Assembly (NCBI GenBank): GCA_002368665.1
Contig: DFEK01000012.1
Span: forward strand, 1 to 64,000
Reading direction: 5' to 3'
Source: Lachnospiraceae bacterium UBA3804
Lineage (GTDB): Bacteria; Bacillota; Clostridia; Lachnospirales; Lachnospiraceae
DNA length: 64,000 bases
The notes under the pieces are model-generated. The model ran no database searches and was not told the origin of the DNA. It was given only the letters and a program-made list of their open reading frames with translations. Made by a program: the position numbers and the translations under genes. Below, in pieces: positions 24,479 to 32,735 of this stretch; within the stretch, counting starts at the first letter, position 1; each line of letters starts with the position of its first letter.

Positions 24479-25732
24479 ATGAAAAACGAAAGAAGCGAAA
24501 ACAATATCGAAAGAATCTACGAGACGGATGCGTACCGGACTTCCTTTCGCGCTACCGTGACGGATCTTCGCAGGGATAAGTCCGGTAAATTTCTCGTGCA
24601 GCTTGACCGCACGGCATTTTTCCCGGAAGGCGGAGGCCAGGGCGGTGACAGAGGCAGTATAGAAGGATTTGCCGTAGAGGATACGCAGAAAACGGAAGAA
24701 GGCATACTTCATATCCTTGCACCGGTTGCTGTACATTTGGAAGAGAAAGTCAAGGAAGTACTGGCACCCGGAAGGGAAGTCGGTGCCGAAGTTGATTTCG
24801 CGCTTCGTTTCCGTCGTATGCAGAATCATATTGCGGAGCATCTTTTCTGCGGAATTGCCAATGCAAAGTACGGATACGACAATGTCGGTTTTCATCTTAC
24901 AGATGTAGTTACATTTGATCTAAGCGGACCGCTGGACGCAGAGCAGATTGCGGAAATCGAGACGGCCTGCAACGAGGCCGTTTGGAAGAATGCACCGATC
25001 AGCGTTTTATTTCCGACAAGTGAAGAACTCAAAGACCTGGAGTTTCGAAGCAAACTGGAACTCAGTGAGGGAGTGCGCTTAGTTAAGATTGAAGGGTACG
25101 ATCTTTGTGCCTGCTGCGCACCTGCTTTGCACAGCACGGGTGAGATCGGTGTGATTAAGGTCATTGACTTTATGCCGCACAGGGGAGGAACCAGGATTAC
25201 GCTCCTTGCCGGCAGGTCCGCCTGGGAAGATTATCTTCTCATCGATTCGCAGATGAGAGATCTGATGAAACTTTTCTCCGCAGGAAGAGAACATACGGCG
25301 CTCTTTGCATCGGAGTATGCAAATAAAACAAATCTGATGCATGAGGAAATCCTGAATCTAAAGAAGCAGATCACCTCAGCGGGTGTATCCGAGGTAAAGA
25401 GTATTATCCGCGAAAAGAGCAGGGAACCGGCGGGTGAAATGCCGAAGGTTTGCTTTTTTATGAAGGATGCGGACGAGGTTATGGTCCGCAATGTCATTAA
25501 CGAATGTGTGAAGGAATACGAGGGCGTAATCTGCGGATTCCGCGGAAACGACAGGGAAGGATACCGTTATGTCTGCGGAAGAAAGACTGCGGATGAGGCC
25601 TATTCCCTGAAAGACCTGGCAAATAAAATGAAGGAAAACCTGGGCGGTCGCGGCGGCGGATCGGAAGTGATGATCCAGGGTTCCGTGGATGCCAAAGAAG
25701 ATAAGATAAGGCGATTTTTTGATGAAGACTGA
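24479..25732 (+). CDS. alanyl-tRNA editing protein (AlaX-L type) with DHHA1 domain
   Basis: A 417-residue protein related to the editing part of alanyl-tRNA synthetase. TAFFPEGGGQGGDRGSI is the N-terminal glycine-rich motif. RMQNHIAEHLF carries the HxxxH zinc ligands, and CACCAPALHSTGEIG provides the Cys-x-x-x-His pair. The C-terminal about 80 residues end with NLGGRGGGSEVMIQGSV, the DHHA1 signature. These proteins hydrolyse Ser or Gly wrongly attached to tRNA-Ala. The ATG at 24479 follows GGCAGGATGG; a TTG at 24455 is possible but lies in the terminator tail. Its end overlaps the transporter gene start. Confidence 0.88.
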   Translation: MKNERSENNIERIYETDAYRTSFRATVTDLRRDKSGKFLVQLDRTAFFPEGGGQGGDRGSIEGFAVEDTQKTEEGILHILAPVAVHLEEKVKEVLAPGREVGAEVDFALRFRRMQNHIAEHLFCGIANAKYGYDNVGFHLTDVVTFDLSGPLDAEQIAEIETACNEAVWKNAPISVLFPTSEELKDLEFRSKLELSEGVRLVKIEGYDLCACCAPALHSTGEIGVIKVIDFMPHRGGTRITLLAGRSAWEDYLLIDSQMRDLMKLFSAGREHTALFASEYANKTNLMHEEILNLKKQITSAGVSEVKSIIREKSREPAGEMPKVCFFMKDADEVMVRNVINECVKEYEGVICGFRGNDREGYRYVCGRKTADEAYSLKDLANKMKENLGGRGGGSEVMIQGSVDAKEDKIRRFFDED

Positions 25733-26609
25733 TCCCCGTTACAAAGGAATTGTGTGCATCATCGGCTCGGCATTCTGCTTTGCGACGATGAACCTTTTTC
25801 TCCATTTGGCAGGCGATTTACCGTTCTGGCAGAAGGGGTTCTTTCGTAACGCCATAGCGCTGTTCTTCGCCATGGCGATTTTACTTAAAGAACGTAAGAA
25901 AACGGAGATTAAGATCAACAAAAAGAATATCGGACTGTTGTTCGGACGCGCGTCATTCGGTACGCTCGGGCTTCTTTGCAATTTCTACTGTGTGGACCGG
26001 ATGAATATTTCTGACGCGTCCATGTTAAATAAACTGGCACCGTTTTTTGCCATTATTCTGTCCGCATTTTTCCTGAAAGAAAAAGCGAAATGGTATCAGT
26101 GGGGAGCGGTAGTGGTTGCGTTCATCGGAAGTCTGTTTATTGTCAAGCCGTCATTCGGCCTGGAAACCGTACCGGCGCTGATCGGTGTGCTCGGCGGTTT
26201 CGGCGCCGGCGCTGCATATACCTGTGTGAGGAAACTGGGCGGAATGCATACACCGGGAGCACTGATTGTGCTGTTTTTCTCGGCATTTTCGGTAATCTTA
26301 CTGGGACCGATCGTGGCATTTACCTATGTTCCGATGACGGCAAAACAGTGGATGTTCCTTCTGTTTACCGGCCTTGCGGCAAGCGGCGGACAGTTTCTGG
26401 TTACGGCGGCGTATACCTATGCTCCTGCCAAAGAAATTTCGGTTTATGATTATTCGCAGGTGGTTTTTGCTGCGATTTGGGGTATGATGTTCTTAGGACA
26501 GATGCCGGATTTATTCAGCGTCCTCGGCTATGTCATCATCGTGTCGGTTGCGATCGCGATGTATATCAGAACGAAGAAGGACGCACAGAAAGAAGCGAAA
26601 AATACGTAG
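25722..26609 (+). CDS. EamA-family (DMT) transporter
   Basis: A 295-residue protein with ten membrane segments in two five-helix halves, each an EamA domain: the first reaches LNKLAPFFAIILSAFFLKEKAKW, and the second SVYDYSQVVFAAIWGMMFL. These drug/metabolite transporters exchange amino acids, nucleotides or similar small molecules; the substrate is unknown. The ATG overlaps the last codons of the editing gene. A TTG three bases earlier is also in frame. Confidence 0.88.
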   Translation: MKTDPRYKGIVCIIGSAFCFATMNLFLHLAGDLPFWQKGFFRNAIALFFAMAILLKERKKTEIKINKKNIGLLFGRASFGTLGLLCNFYCVDRMNISDASMLNKLAPFFAIILSAFFLKEKAKWYQWGAVVVAFIGSLFIVKPSFGLETVPALIGVLGGFGAGAAYTCVRKLGGMHTPGALIVLFFSAFSVILLGPIVAFTYVPMTAKQWMFLLFTGLAASGGQFLVTAAYTYAPAKEISVYDYSQVVFAAIWGMMFLGQMPDLFSVLGYVIIVSVAIAMYIRTKKDAQKEAKNT

Positions 26610-26647
26610 TAATTTCGGTATGGTATAGATTACGGGGGTAGCAGTCT

Positions 26648-28705
26648 ATGGCGAAGAAACAGGCAGTGGATCATATTGCGGGGTTTGATGTAAGACCGGG
26701 TAACTATCTGATGAACGGCGCGTTCACGGTACCCGGGGGCGTGAATTTTACCATCCATTCCGTACATGCGCTCGGATGCGAGCTCGTGCTTTTTCATCCG
26801 ATGGAGAAAAAGCCGTATGCCGTCATTCCCATTCCCGAGGAATATCGTATCGGCAATACCTATTCCATTGTCGTATACGGTTTAAAGATCGAAGATTTCG
26901 AATATTGCTACCGGATCGTCGAGTGGGATTTATCCGGTACGAAAATCATCAAAACTCCCCTTTTAATTGATATTTATACCAAGGCCGTGACCGGTCAGAG
27001 CAGATGGGGCGATAAACCCAGGGAGGATTTCACGTATCGTTCGCGTGTGGTGGAAGAGGATTTTGACTGGGGCGCTTTTGTGGAACCGAATCTGGATTTC
27101 AAGGATCTGATCATTTATGAAGCCCATGTTAGAGGCTTTACCATCAATCCGAATTCCGGGGTAACCGAGAAGGCCCGGGGAACCTTTGCCGGATTAAAAG
27201 AAAAGATTCCGTACCTTCTGTCGCTTGGTGTAAATGCCGTGGAGCTGATGCCTGTTTTTGAGTTCGACGAGCTTGAGGCGGTGCGCGATGTGAACGGAAG
27301 GCGCGTTCTGAATTACTGGGGATATAATACGGTCTCCTTCTTTGCGCCGAATACCAGTTATGCGTCTGTGGTCGAGCATAATCATGAAGGGGATGAGTTA
27401 AAAGAGCTGATCAAGGCTTTGAACGAAAATGGAATCGAAGTCATTCTGGATGTGGTATTTAATCATACTGCGGAGGGAAATGAAGAAGGTCCGACATTCT
27501 CTTTTAAGGGATATGACCAGAGCTTGTATTATATGATGTCGCCCGACGGAAAATTCATGAATTTCAGCGGTTGCGGCAATACGCTAAACTGCAATCATCC
27601 GATCGTGCGCCAAATGATTCTGGACTGTCTGCGCTACTGGGTTGTGGAGTACCGTGTGGACGGGTTCCGTTTCGATCTTGCATCGATTCTCGGACGCGCC
27701 GAGGACGGATCCCCCATGGAGGAGCCGCCGCTTCTTGAAAGTCTTGCCTATGATCCTATTTTAAGTAAGGTAAAACTGATTGCGGAGGCCTGGGATGCGG
27801 GCGGATTGTATCAGGTCGGCAAATTCCCCGCGTGGAAGCGCTGGGCGGAGTGGAACGGAAGATACCGCGACGATATGAGGCATTTTTTAAAGTCCGACGC
27901 GGGTTACGGAGAGATTGCGTACCGGAGAATTTCCGGTTCCGAGGATATCTATAATCCGAATTTCCGCGGACGGAACGCGTCCGTGAATTTCTTAACCTGT
28001 CACGACGGATTTACGCTGAAGGATTTATACAGTTATAACGAGAAACATAACGAATCCAACGGCTGGAACAATACGGACGGAAGCGATGAGAATAATTCCT
28101 GGAACTGCGGTGTGGAAGGCGAAACGTCGGATCCGGAGGTTTTAAAACTTCGCGAAAGAATGCAAAAGAACGCATTTGCGGTTTTGCTTTGTTCCCGCGG
28201 TGCGATCATGTTCCTCTCCGGTGACGAGTTCGGCAATTCACAGCAGGGAAACAATAACGCATACTGCCACGATGACGAAATTTCCTGGCTTGACTGGGAG
28301 GATTACAAGAATAACAAGGAGCTGTTTAAGTTCGTCAAAAAGATGATTGCGTTTCGTAAGAAGCATCCGGTCATCCGCGGCAGAATGCCGGCATCACACT
28401 GCGGCCTGCCCGGAATAAGTCCGCATAACCGGATGCCCTGGAACGGTGTGTTTGAAGGGGATACGAGAGAAGTCGGAATTCTTTTTACCGGATATGATGA
28501 GAAGAAACGCGGCGATGATATCGTTTTCCTTGCGATGAACATGCATTGGGAGGACAGAACCTTCGTGCTTCCGGAGATTCCGGGAGGTTATACCTGGGAA
28601 ATGGAAATTTCGACTGCGGAAGAAAACACATTCACCGCGAAAGGAAATACCCTTTCCATTATCGGAAGAAGTGTCGCCGTTTTGGTGGCAAACAAAAAGA
28701 AATAG
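26648..28705 (+). CDS. glgX: glycogen debranching enzyme / isoamylase-type GH13
   Basis: A 685-residue GH13 protein. An N-terminal CBM48-like beta domain (about 1-150) precedes the barrel. IIYEAHVRGFT is the usual barrel start, VILDVVFNHTAEGN is region I, DGFRFDLASILGR contains the nucleophile Asp, LIAEAWDAGG the acid/base Glu, and FLTCHDGFTLKDL the third acid. The SYNEKHNESNGWNN loop is specific to GlgX/isoamylase. It removes alpha-1,6 branches from glycogen or limit dextrins. GGGGGTAGC lies before the ATG. No glgA/C/P gene is near. It is the last rightward gene before the SRP RNA on the opposite strand. Confidence 0.9.
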   Translation: MAKKQAVDHIAGFDVRPGNYLMNGAFTVPGGVNFTIHSVHALGCELVLFHPMEKKPYAVIPIPEEYRIGNTYSIVVYGLKIEDFEYCYRIVEWDLSGTKIIKTPLLIDIYTKAVTGQSRWGDKPREDFTYRSRVVEEDFDWGAFVEPNLDFKDLIIYEAHVRGFTINPNSGVTEKARGTFAGLKEKIPYLLSLGVNAVELMPVFEFDELEAVRDVNGRRVLNYWGYNTVSFFAPNTSYASVVEHNHEGDELKELIKALNENGIEVILDVVFNHTAEGNEEGPTFSFKGYDQSLYYMMSPDGKFMNFSGCGNTLNCNHPIVRQMILDCLRYWVVEYRVDGFRFDLASILGRAEDGSPMEEPPLLESLAYDPILSKVKLIAEAWDAGGLYQVGKFPAWKRWAEWNGRYRDDMRHFLKSDAGYGEIAYRRISGSEDIYNPNFRGRNASVNFLTCHDGFTLKDLYSYNEKHNESNGWNNTDGSDENNSWNCGVEGETSDPEVLKLRERMQKNAFAVLLCSRGAIMFLSGDEFGNSQQGNNNAYCHDDEISWLDWEDYKNNKELFKFVKKMIAFRKKHPVIRGRMPASHCGLPGISPHNRMPWNGVFEGDTREVGILFTGYDEKKRGDDIVFLAMNMHWEDRTFVLPEIPGGYTWEMEISTAEENTFTAKGNTLSIIGRSVAVLVANKKK

Positions 28706-28706
28706 A

Positions 28707-28910
28707 AAAATCGCCTCTGCGGGCGACAAGAGCGTTACCGGAACAGCCGGCTGGACTCAGGTTGCCTTACGGCACCCGGAAGATCAAACTTAGTGCTGCT
28801 TTGTTCCCAACCTGACACGGTTCGTAAGTTTCCGTCGCGTAAGACCCAAGTTTAAACGCTACTTATCCCGGGCAGCCTCCTGCCACCCACGGAAGCGATT
28901 TTTTAGATGC
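28707..28910 (-). ncRNA. ffs: signal recognition particle RNA (Alu-type)
   Basis: On the minus strand the helix 8 signature is present: GTGTCAGGTTGGGAACAAAG then CAGCACTAAG. Flanking strands pair as in the Bacillus scRNA: CTTACG with CGTAAG, AAACTTA with TAAGTTT, and AGCGTT with AACGCT. A 5' Alu-like domain (GGTGGCAGGAGGCTGCC) is present, and the ends close with AAATCGC/GCGATTT. The RNA joins Ffh to target membrane proteins. At about 195-205 bases it is shorter than the Bacillus 270-base form, mainly in the Alu part. Confidence 0.9.
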
Positions 28911-28917
28911 AAATCGT

Positions 28918-28946
28918 ATTATATCTGTCTTTTTCTCATTCGTCAA
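28918..28946 (-). promoter_or_regulatory. ffs promoter
   Basis: Read on the minus strand: TTGACG, 17 bases, TATAAT. The predicted start is near 28911. Confidence 0.88.
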
Positions 28947-28969
28947 CAAAATGAACTGTGGGGTGGTCG

Positions 28970-30457
28970 TTACCCCTTATGTTCGCGAAGCCACTGAAGA
29001 ATTACTTCTTCTTCGCTGAAGTCATATCTCTTGCCTTCAATTTCCTGATAAGTTTCGTGGCCCTTGCCGAGAAGTGCGATAATATCGCCGGGTTCGGCGT
29101 GGTCCATCACATAGTAAATGGCGTCTTTACGGTCATCGATGCAGATGTATTTGCCGTTGTTTTTCTCAATGCCTTCGATGATGCCTTTATTGATGTCCGC
29201 CATGCTTTCAAAACGGGGATTATCCATGGTGATTACGGAAAGATCGGCCATCCTTCCGGCAACCTCACCCATACCGATTCGTCGTGCAACGGCTCTGTTT
29301 CCTCCACAGCCGAAGAGGGCAATCAGTCTCTTGGGATGATATTCGCGCAGCATCTGCAGTACGCATTCGGAACTGAAAGCGTTATGCGCATAGTCGATGA
29401 CCATGCAGGCTACGGAAAGTGCTTCCGGGATAATCTGTGTACGTCCTTTGACGGAGACTTTCTTTAGTGCAGCATCCTGTACATTGGCAGGAACCCCTTC
29501 CAGGGAAGTGAGTGCGCATGCGATGGCGGCGTTTTCCGCATTGAAATATCCGGGCATGGCCACACGGATGGTTTCAGAAGTCCGGTCCGGACGGTGAAGA
29601 AGGAATTCCACGCCGAACATCGAGCCGTCCCAGAGATTATGAATGTCACTGACGGAATAATCCGCTTCAGACTTTAAGGAAACGGTTGTCGGATTCGGAG
29701 CAACCTTAAGAAAGTCCGCGCTGTGTTCGTTATCCAGGAAAATGACGGATTTTTTTACCATGTTAAAGAGCATCATTTTGCATTCTTTGTACTCTTCAAA
29801 GGTCTTGTGCTCGTTCTCGGAGATGTGATCCGGAGAGAGGTTTAGGAAAGCACCGTAATCAAAGTCGATTCCGAGTACACGGTTTAATTTCAGTCCCTGG
29901 GAAGAAACTTCCATGACTACGTGGGAGCAGCCTTCGTCTTTCATGATCCGGAGAATATGCTGCAGATCGAAGGACTCGGGGGTCGTGTTTTTGATCTCCA
30001 CCGCAACTTTTTCGTCGCCGATGAAAGCACCGTTGGTGCCGATCATACCGACTTTTTTGCCGGCTTCTTCGAGGATCTTCTTGATCATGTGCGCCGTGGT
30101 GGTTTTCCCCTTGGTTCCGGTCAGTCCGATGACGCACATATCCTTGGAAGGATGCTCGTACCAAGCAGCGGAGAGAAGAGCGAGTGCGACACGCCCGTCC
30201 TTAACTTTTACCACGGTAATGTTATCGGGAACATCCACATCTTTTTCCACAACCAGTGAGGTTGCGCCGGCTTCAAGTGCCTTCGGGATAAAATCGTGTC
30301 CGTCCGACTGATAGCCGGAAATACAGATAAAAAGATTTCCCTCGGTAACCTTTCTCGAATCCATACAGATTCCGGTTACGGGAATTTCATCCGTTCCCTG
30401 AAGTAACTTGTGTTTGATGCCTTCAAGCAATGTACGAAGCGGTCTTGTTTCCATCAT
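28970..30457 (-). CDS. murE: UDP-N-acetylmuramyl-tripeptide synthetase
   Basis: A 495-residue Mur ligase. VIGLTGTKGKTTTAHMIKKI is the ATP loop, TTPESFDLQHILRIM the substrate loop, and NLSPDHISENEHKTFEEY the central-domain motif. The C-terminal motif TMDNPRFES contains DNPR, which in MurE marks use of meso-diaminopimelate rather than lysine. The enzyme adds the third amino acid of the peptidoglycan stem in the cytoplasm. GAAGGGA precedes the start; two ATGs are adjacent. It lies outside a dcw cluster, between ffs and a thioesterase gene. Confidence 0.93.
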   Translation of the reverse strand: MMETRPLRTLLEGIKHKLLQGTDEIPVTGICMDSRKVTEGNLFICISGYQSDGHDFIPKALEAGATSLVVEKDVDVPDNITVVKVKDGRVALALLSAAWYEHPSKDMCVIGLTGTKGKTTTAHMIKKILEEAGKKVGMIGTNGAFIGDEKVAVEIKNTTPESFDLQHILRIMKDEGCSHVVMEVSSQGLKLNRVLGIDFDYGAFLNLSPDHISENEHKTFEEYKECKMMLFNMVKKSVIFLDNEHSADFLKVAPNPTTVSLKSEADYSVSDIHNLWDGSMFGVEFLLHRPDRTSETIRVAMPGYFNAENAAIACALTSLEGVPANVQDAALKKVSVKGRTQIIPEALSVACMVIDYAHNAFSSECVLQMLREYHPKRLIALFGCGGNRAVARRIGMGEVAGRMADLSVITMDNPRFESMADINKGIIEGIEKNNGKYICIDDRKDAIYYVMDHAEPGDIIALLGKGHETYQEIEGKRYDFSEEEVILQWLREHKG

Positions 30458-30491
30458 TCGTCCCTTCTTTCATCGGTATAATCAATATCCT

Positions 30492-31211
30492 TTAGGAAAG
30501 CTTTGCCAGCACGATGGTGCTGTCGTCCTGTAATGCACCGCGCAGATACAGCGCGCCGTTTTCTTCTTTGTATGTGAAGATCAAAGTGTCTTTTTCATAG
30601 CAGGATTTCTTGTAATCGATCTGAAAATCCTTAAAATCGCGCCTGTCCAATTCTTCGCTTGTGAAAAGCCCCTCAATGGCGCGTACATATGCCACGTTAT
30701 TCATGTGCAGGCCGTAATCGATGTCGACGCTGCGCACTGTGTAATTTCCAAGCAGTTCTCCGTCCTTAAAATCACGCAGACGTTCGTATTCCTCGCTGTC
30801 TCCGGGATCGTCGTTGAAAACAAGTTCTTCCGGATAGATTCCTTCCAGCTTCTGGATGCCTTTGCTTTCGGTGGAAATGACAACCCATTCGGTTTTACCG
30901 TAGGCTAGAATTTCGTCACCGGCGCTGATCCGGTACTGGCGGTCGCCTTTAATCTTGCTCGGAGCCTGCGGCCAGGTCGAGAAGGTCACGGTTTCGGCCA
31001 TTTTGATCCTGCGGTTAAAATGGACCTTTGTCTTGGCTGCCACCCAGAATAAATTCCTCGGGTTAAATCCGGTAATACCGATGCCGAGAAGCTCTGCATG
31101 TTCCATTGCCATATCCATGAACACATCAATCGTATGCGATAAGGAAAGCTCGGCATTGTAATTGCTCCGGCTCGGAAGAATATAGTCTGTTTTGCTTAAT
31201 ATATTTTGCAT
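30492..31211 (-). CDS. acyl-ACP thioesterase (FatA/FatB-like)
   Basis: A 239-residue double-hotdog protein. The first hotdog opens with NYNAELSLSHTIDVFMDMAM; the second holds DIDYGLHMNNVAYVRAIEG, matching the D-x-N-x-H-x-N-N region that carries the active-site Asn and His in plant-type thioesterases. It releases fatty acids from acyl carrier protein. Anaerobic Firmicutes often carry one. AGAGGTG is well placed before the ATG. The gap to murE is 34 bases, so the two are likely co-transcribed. Confidence 0.9.
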   Translation of the reverse strand: MQNILSKTDYILPSRSNYNAELSLSHTIDVFMDMAMEHAELLGIGITGFNPRNLFWVAAKTKVHFNRRIKMAETVTFSTWPQAPSKIKGDRQYRISAGDEILAYGKTEWVVISTESKGIQKLEGIYPEELVFNDDPGDSEEYERLRDFKDGELLGNYTVRSVDIDYGLHMNNVAYVRAIEGLFTSEELDRRDFKDFQIDYKKSCYEKDTLIFTYKEENGALYLRGALQDDSTIVLAKLS

Positions 31212-31265
31212 GTTGCACCTCTGTTTCTACGAAAATACATGACTATTCTAACACATTCCGGGGCA

Positions 31266-31297
31266 AAGAAAAAGAACCGCATCATATGATGCGGTTC
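31266..31297 (-). terminator. terminator of mecA
   Basis: On the minus strand GAACCGCATC-ATAT-GATGCGGTTC is a perfect 10-bp stem followed by TTTTTC. Confidence 0.9.
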
Positions 31298-31311
31298 CGT
31301 AAGTTTCTGTT

Positions 31312-32070
31312 TTAGATTTCTTTGAGTCGCTCAAGCGCATCGCCTTTTAAGATGACTTCGTAATGCTCGGTCAGGTAGTAAGGGAAGGTCTCCACCGTGG
31401 ATGCCATGGATCCGAATTCGGAGACGAAAGAGCAGATATCCGCAAAATCGTCATCGGAGAGGTCTCCTTTGATGATCTCAAGCAGATATTCTCCGTCCTG
31501 CGAACCGTTGGCGCTGCGATAGAGAGTGCTGCCGAAAGCCGTTACATCTTTGGTTGAGTGAGCCAGATCGAAAAGCTCCTCCCAGGTATCGAAGTAGAAA
31601 TAGCGATTGACGGCTTCCTTAAAGGTAACCTGTTCCGGAGTATCCGTGCGCGGTGCGGCAAACGGAAGAGCATCCGTCGATTCGTCGAACGGCAGATCGT
31701 CATTGTTTCCCTGCATCGGTGCAGCAGAGGTAATGCTTCTGAACAGTTTATCCAGTTCGGAAAGGAATCCTCCCTGGGAATCTACACCGGGAGCAAACCG
31801 TGAATATCTTGTATCCAGTTCTTCGGGATCCTCCACCTTGGTGATGGTGATGGAAGCGTAATCCCTAAACGGAACGACTTCAATGGCCAAAGGGATGTTT
31901 TCGGCTTCGAAGCCGCACTGAACATAGGCAAGCTGCATCATGTCGCGGAACAGTTTCTTTACTTTCGCGGAACCGTAAGCAATCTCGCTTAATTTCAAAT
32001 CCCTCATTTCCAGTTCGTTTTTGGTGAGGATGCAACGGATTTGGGAATCATTGATTTTTTCTATTTTCAT
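31312..32070 (-). CDS. mecA: adaptor protein MecA
   Basis: A 252-residue protein with the MecA layout: an N-terminal substrate-binding domain starting MKIEKINDSQIRCILTKNEL, an acidic low-complexity linker (about 85-155), and a C-terminal ClpC-binding domain ending YYLTEHYEVILKGDALERL. MecA delivers proteins, classically ComK in Bacillus, to ClpCP for degradation and disaggregation. GGAGGTG is nine bases before the ATG. It has its own promoter and terminator. Confidence 0.9.
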   Translation of the reverse strand: MKIEKINDSQIRCILTKNELEMRDLKLSEIAYGSAKVKKLFRDMMQLAYVQCGFEAENIPLAIEVVPFRDYASITITKVEDPEELDTRYSRFAPGVDSQGGFLSELDKLFRSITSAAPMQGNNDDLPFDESTDALPFAAPRTDTPEQVTFKEAVNRYFYFDTWEELFDLAHSTKDVTAFGSTLYRSANGSQDGEYLLEIIKGDLSDDDFADICSFVSEFGSMASTVETFPYYLTEHYEVILKGDALERLKEI

Positions 32071-32125
32071 AAGCCATTACACCTCCTTATATCTATATCT
32101 TATAGTATATCATTTGGTTGATATC

Positions 32126-32153
32126 ATAATACTCAGTTTTGGACGTTTGTCAA
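32126..32153 (-). promoter_or_regulatory. mecA promoter
   Basis: Read on the minus strand: TTGACA, 16 bases, TATTAT, about 55 bases before the mecA start. Confidence 0.8.
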
Positions 32154-32640
32154 TGCGGAAGAAAGAATTTAAAAATGTGCTTGCTTTTTCTCCCACTTCT
32201 ATTATATCATAAATTTCAGCAGCCGTTCCGAAAAATTTTACCTCGGAAGGGAGGCGATCGTAAGATCAAAGGAAACCACAACAAGCTTACGGGTTCTCCG
32301 TAAGTGTCTTACAAAGCAATGTGCGGTTCCGTACTTGCATTTCCTGATTTTATTTTACAAATTTCCTAAAAATAGCAAAATTACAAAATACTCAATGACT
32401 CATTTTAGCGCATAGCCTAAAAAGGCTTAATTTTGGTATTTCGGAAGGCTGCTGATTCTGATTTCTGTTGGTAAAAGCGGAGAAACATCACGGATTCCTT
32501 TTGGAAAACTCCCCTTCTTCCATGGAAAACTCAAACATTTTTCCCCGCCGGTCACATCTTAAGTCCCTTGAACCGCCCGTAGTCTATGTTTTAACGAACA
32601 CGGGAACATGAAAATAGATGATGACTGTACGGGGAAATTT
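32154..32640. other. long gene-free spacer with hairpins
   Basis: No coding frame is convincing here. Nested stems occupy 32250-32350: CTTACGG/CCGTAAG, a surrounding GTAAGA/TCTTAC, and GCAATGTGCGG facing CCGTACTTGC. TTCCGA/TCGGAA brackets 32226-32249. A weak rightward promoter (TTGCTT, 16 bases, TATATC) begins near 32180. It might encode a structured RNA, but no conserved class is recognised. From 32350 to 32640 I see only AT-rich sequence. Confidence 0.35.
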
Positions 32641-32649
32641 TGGTATAAT
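32641..32649 (+). promoter_or_regulatory. extended -10 promoter before the GH18 gene
   Basis: TGGTATAAT at 32641-32649 is a consensus extended -10. No good -35 is present. The leader would be about 80 bases. Confidence 0.65.
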
Positions 32650-32735
32650 GTATCGAGTGGGCGTATGCTTATTTGCCGAAAAGCGGCCTGAAAGCACAGA
32701 ATGCCCCAAATATGGGAATTACGGAGTAGATATTG

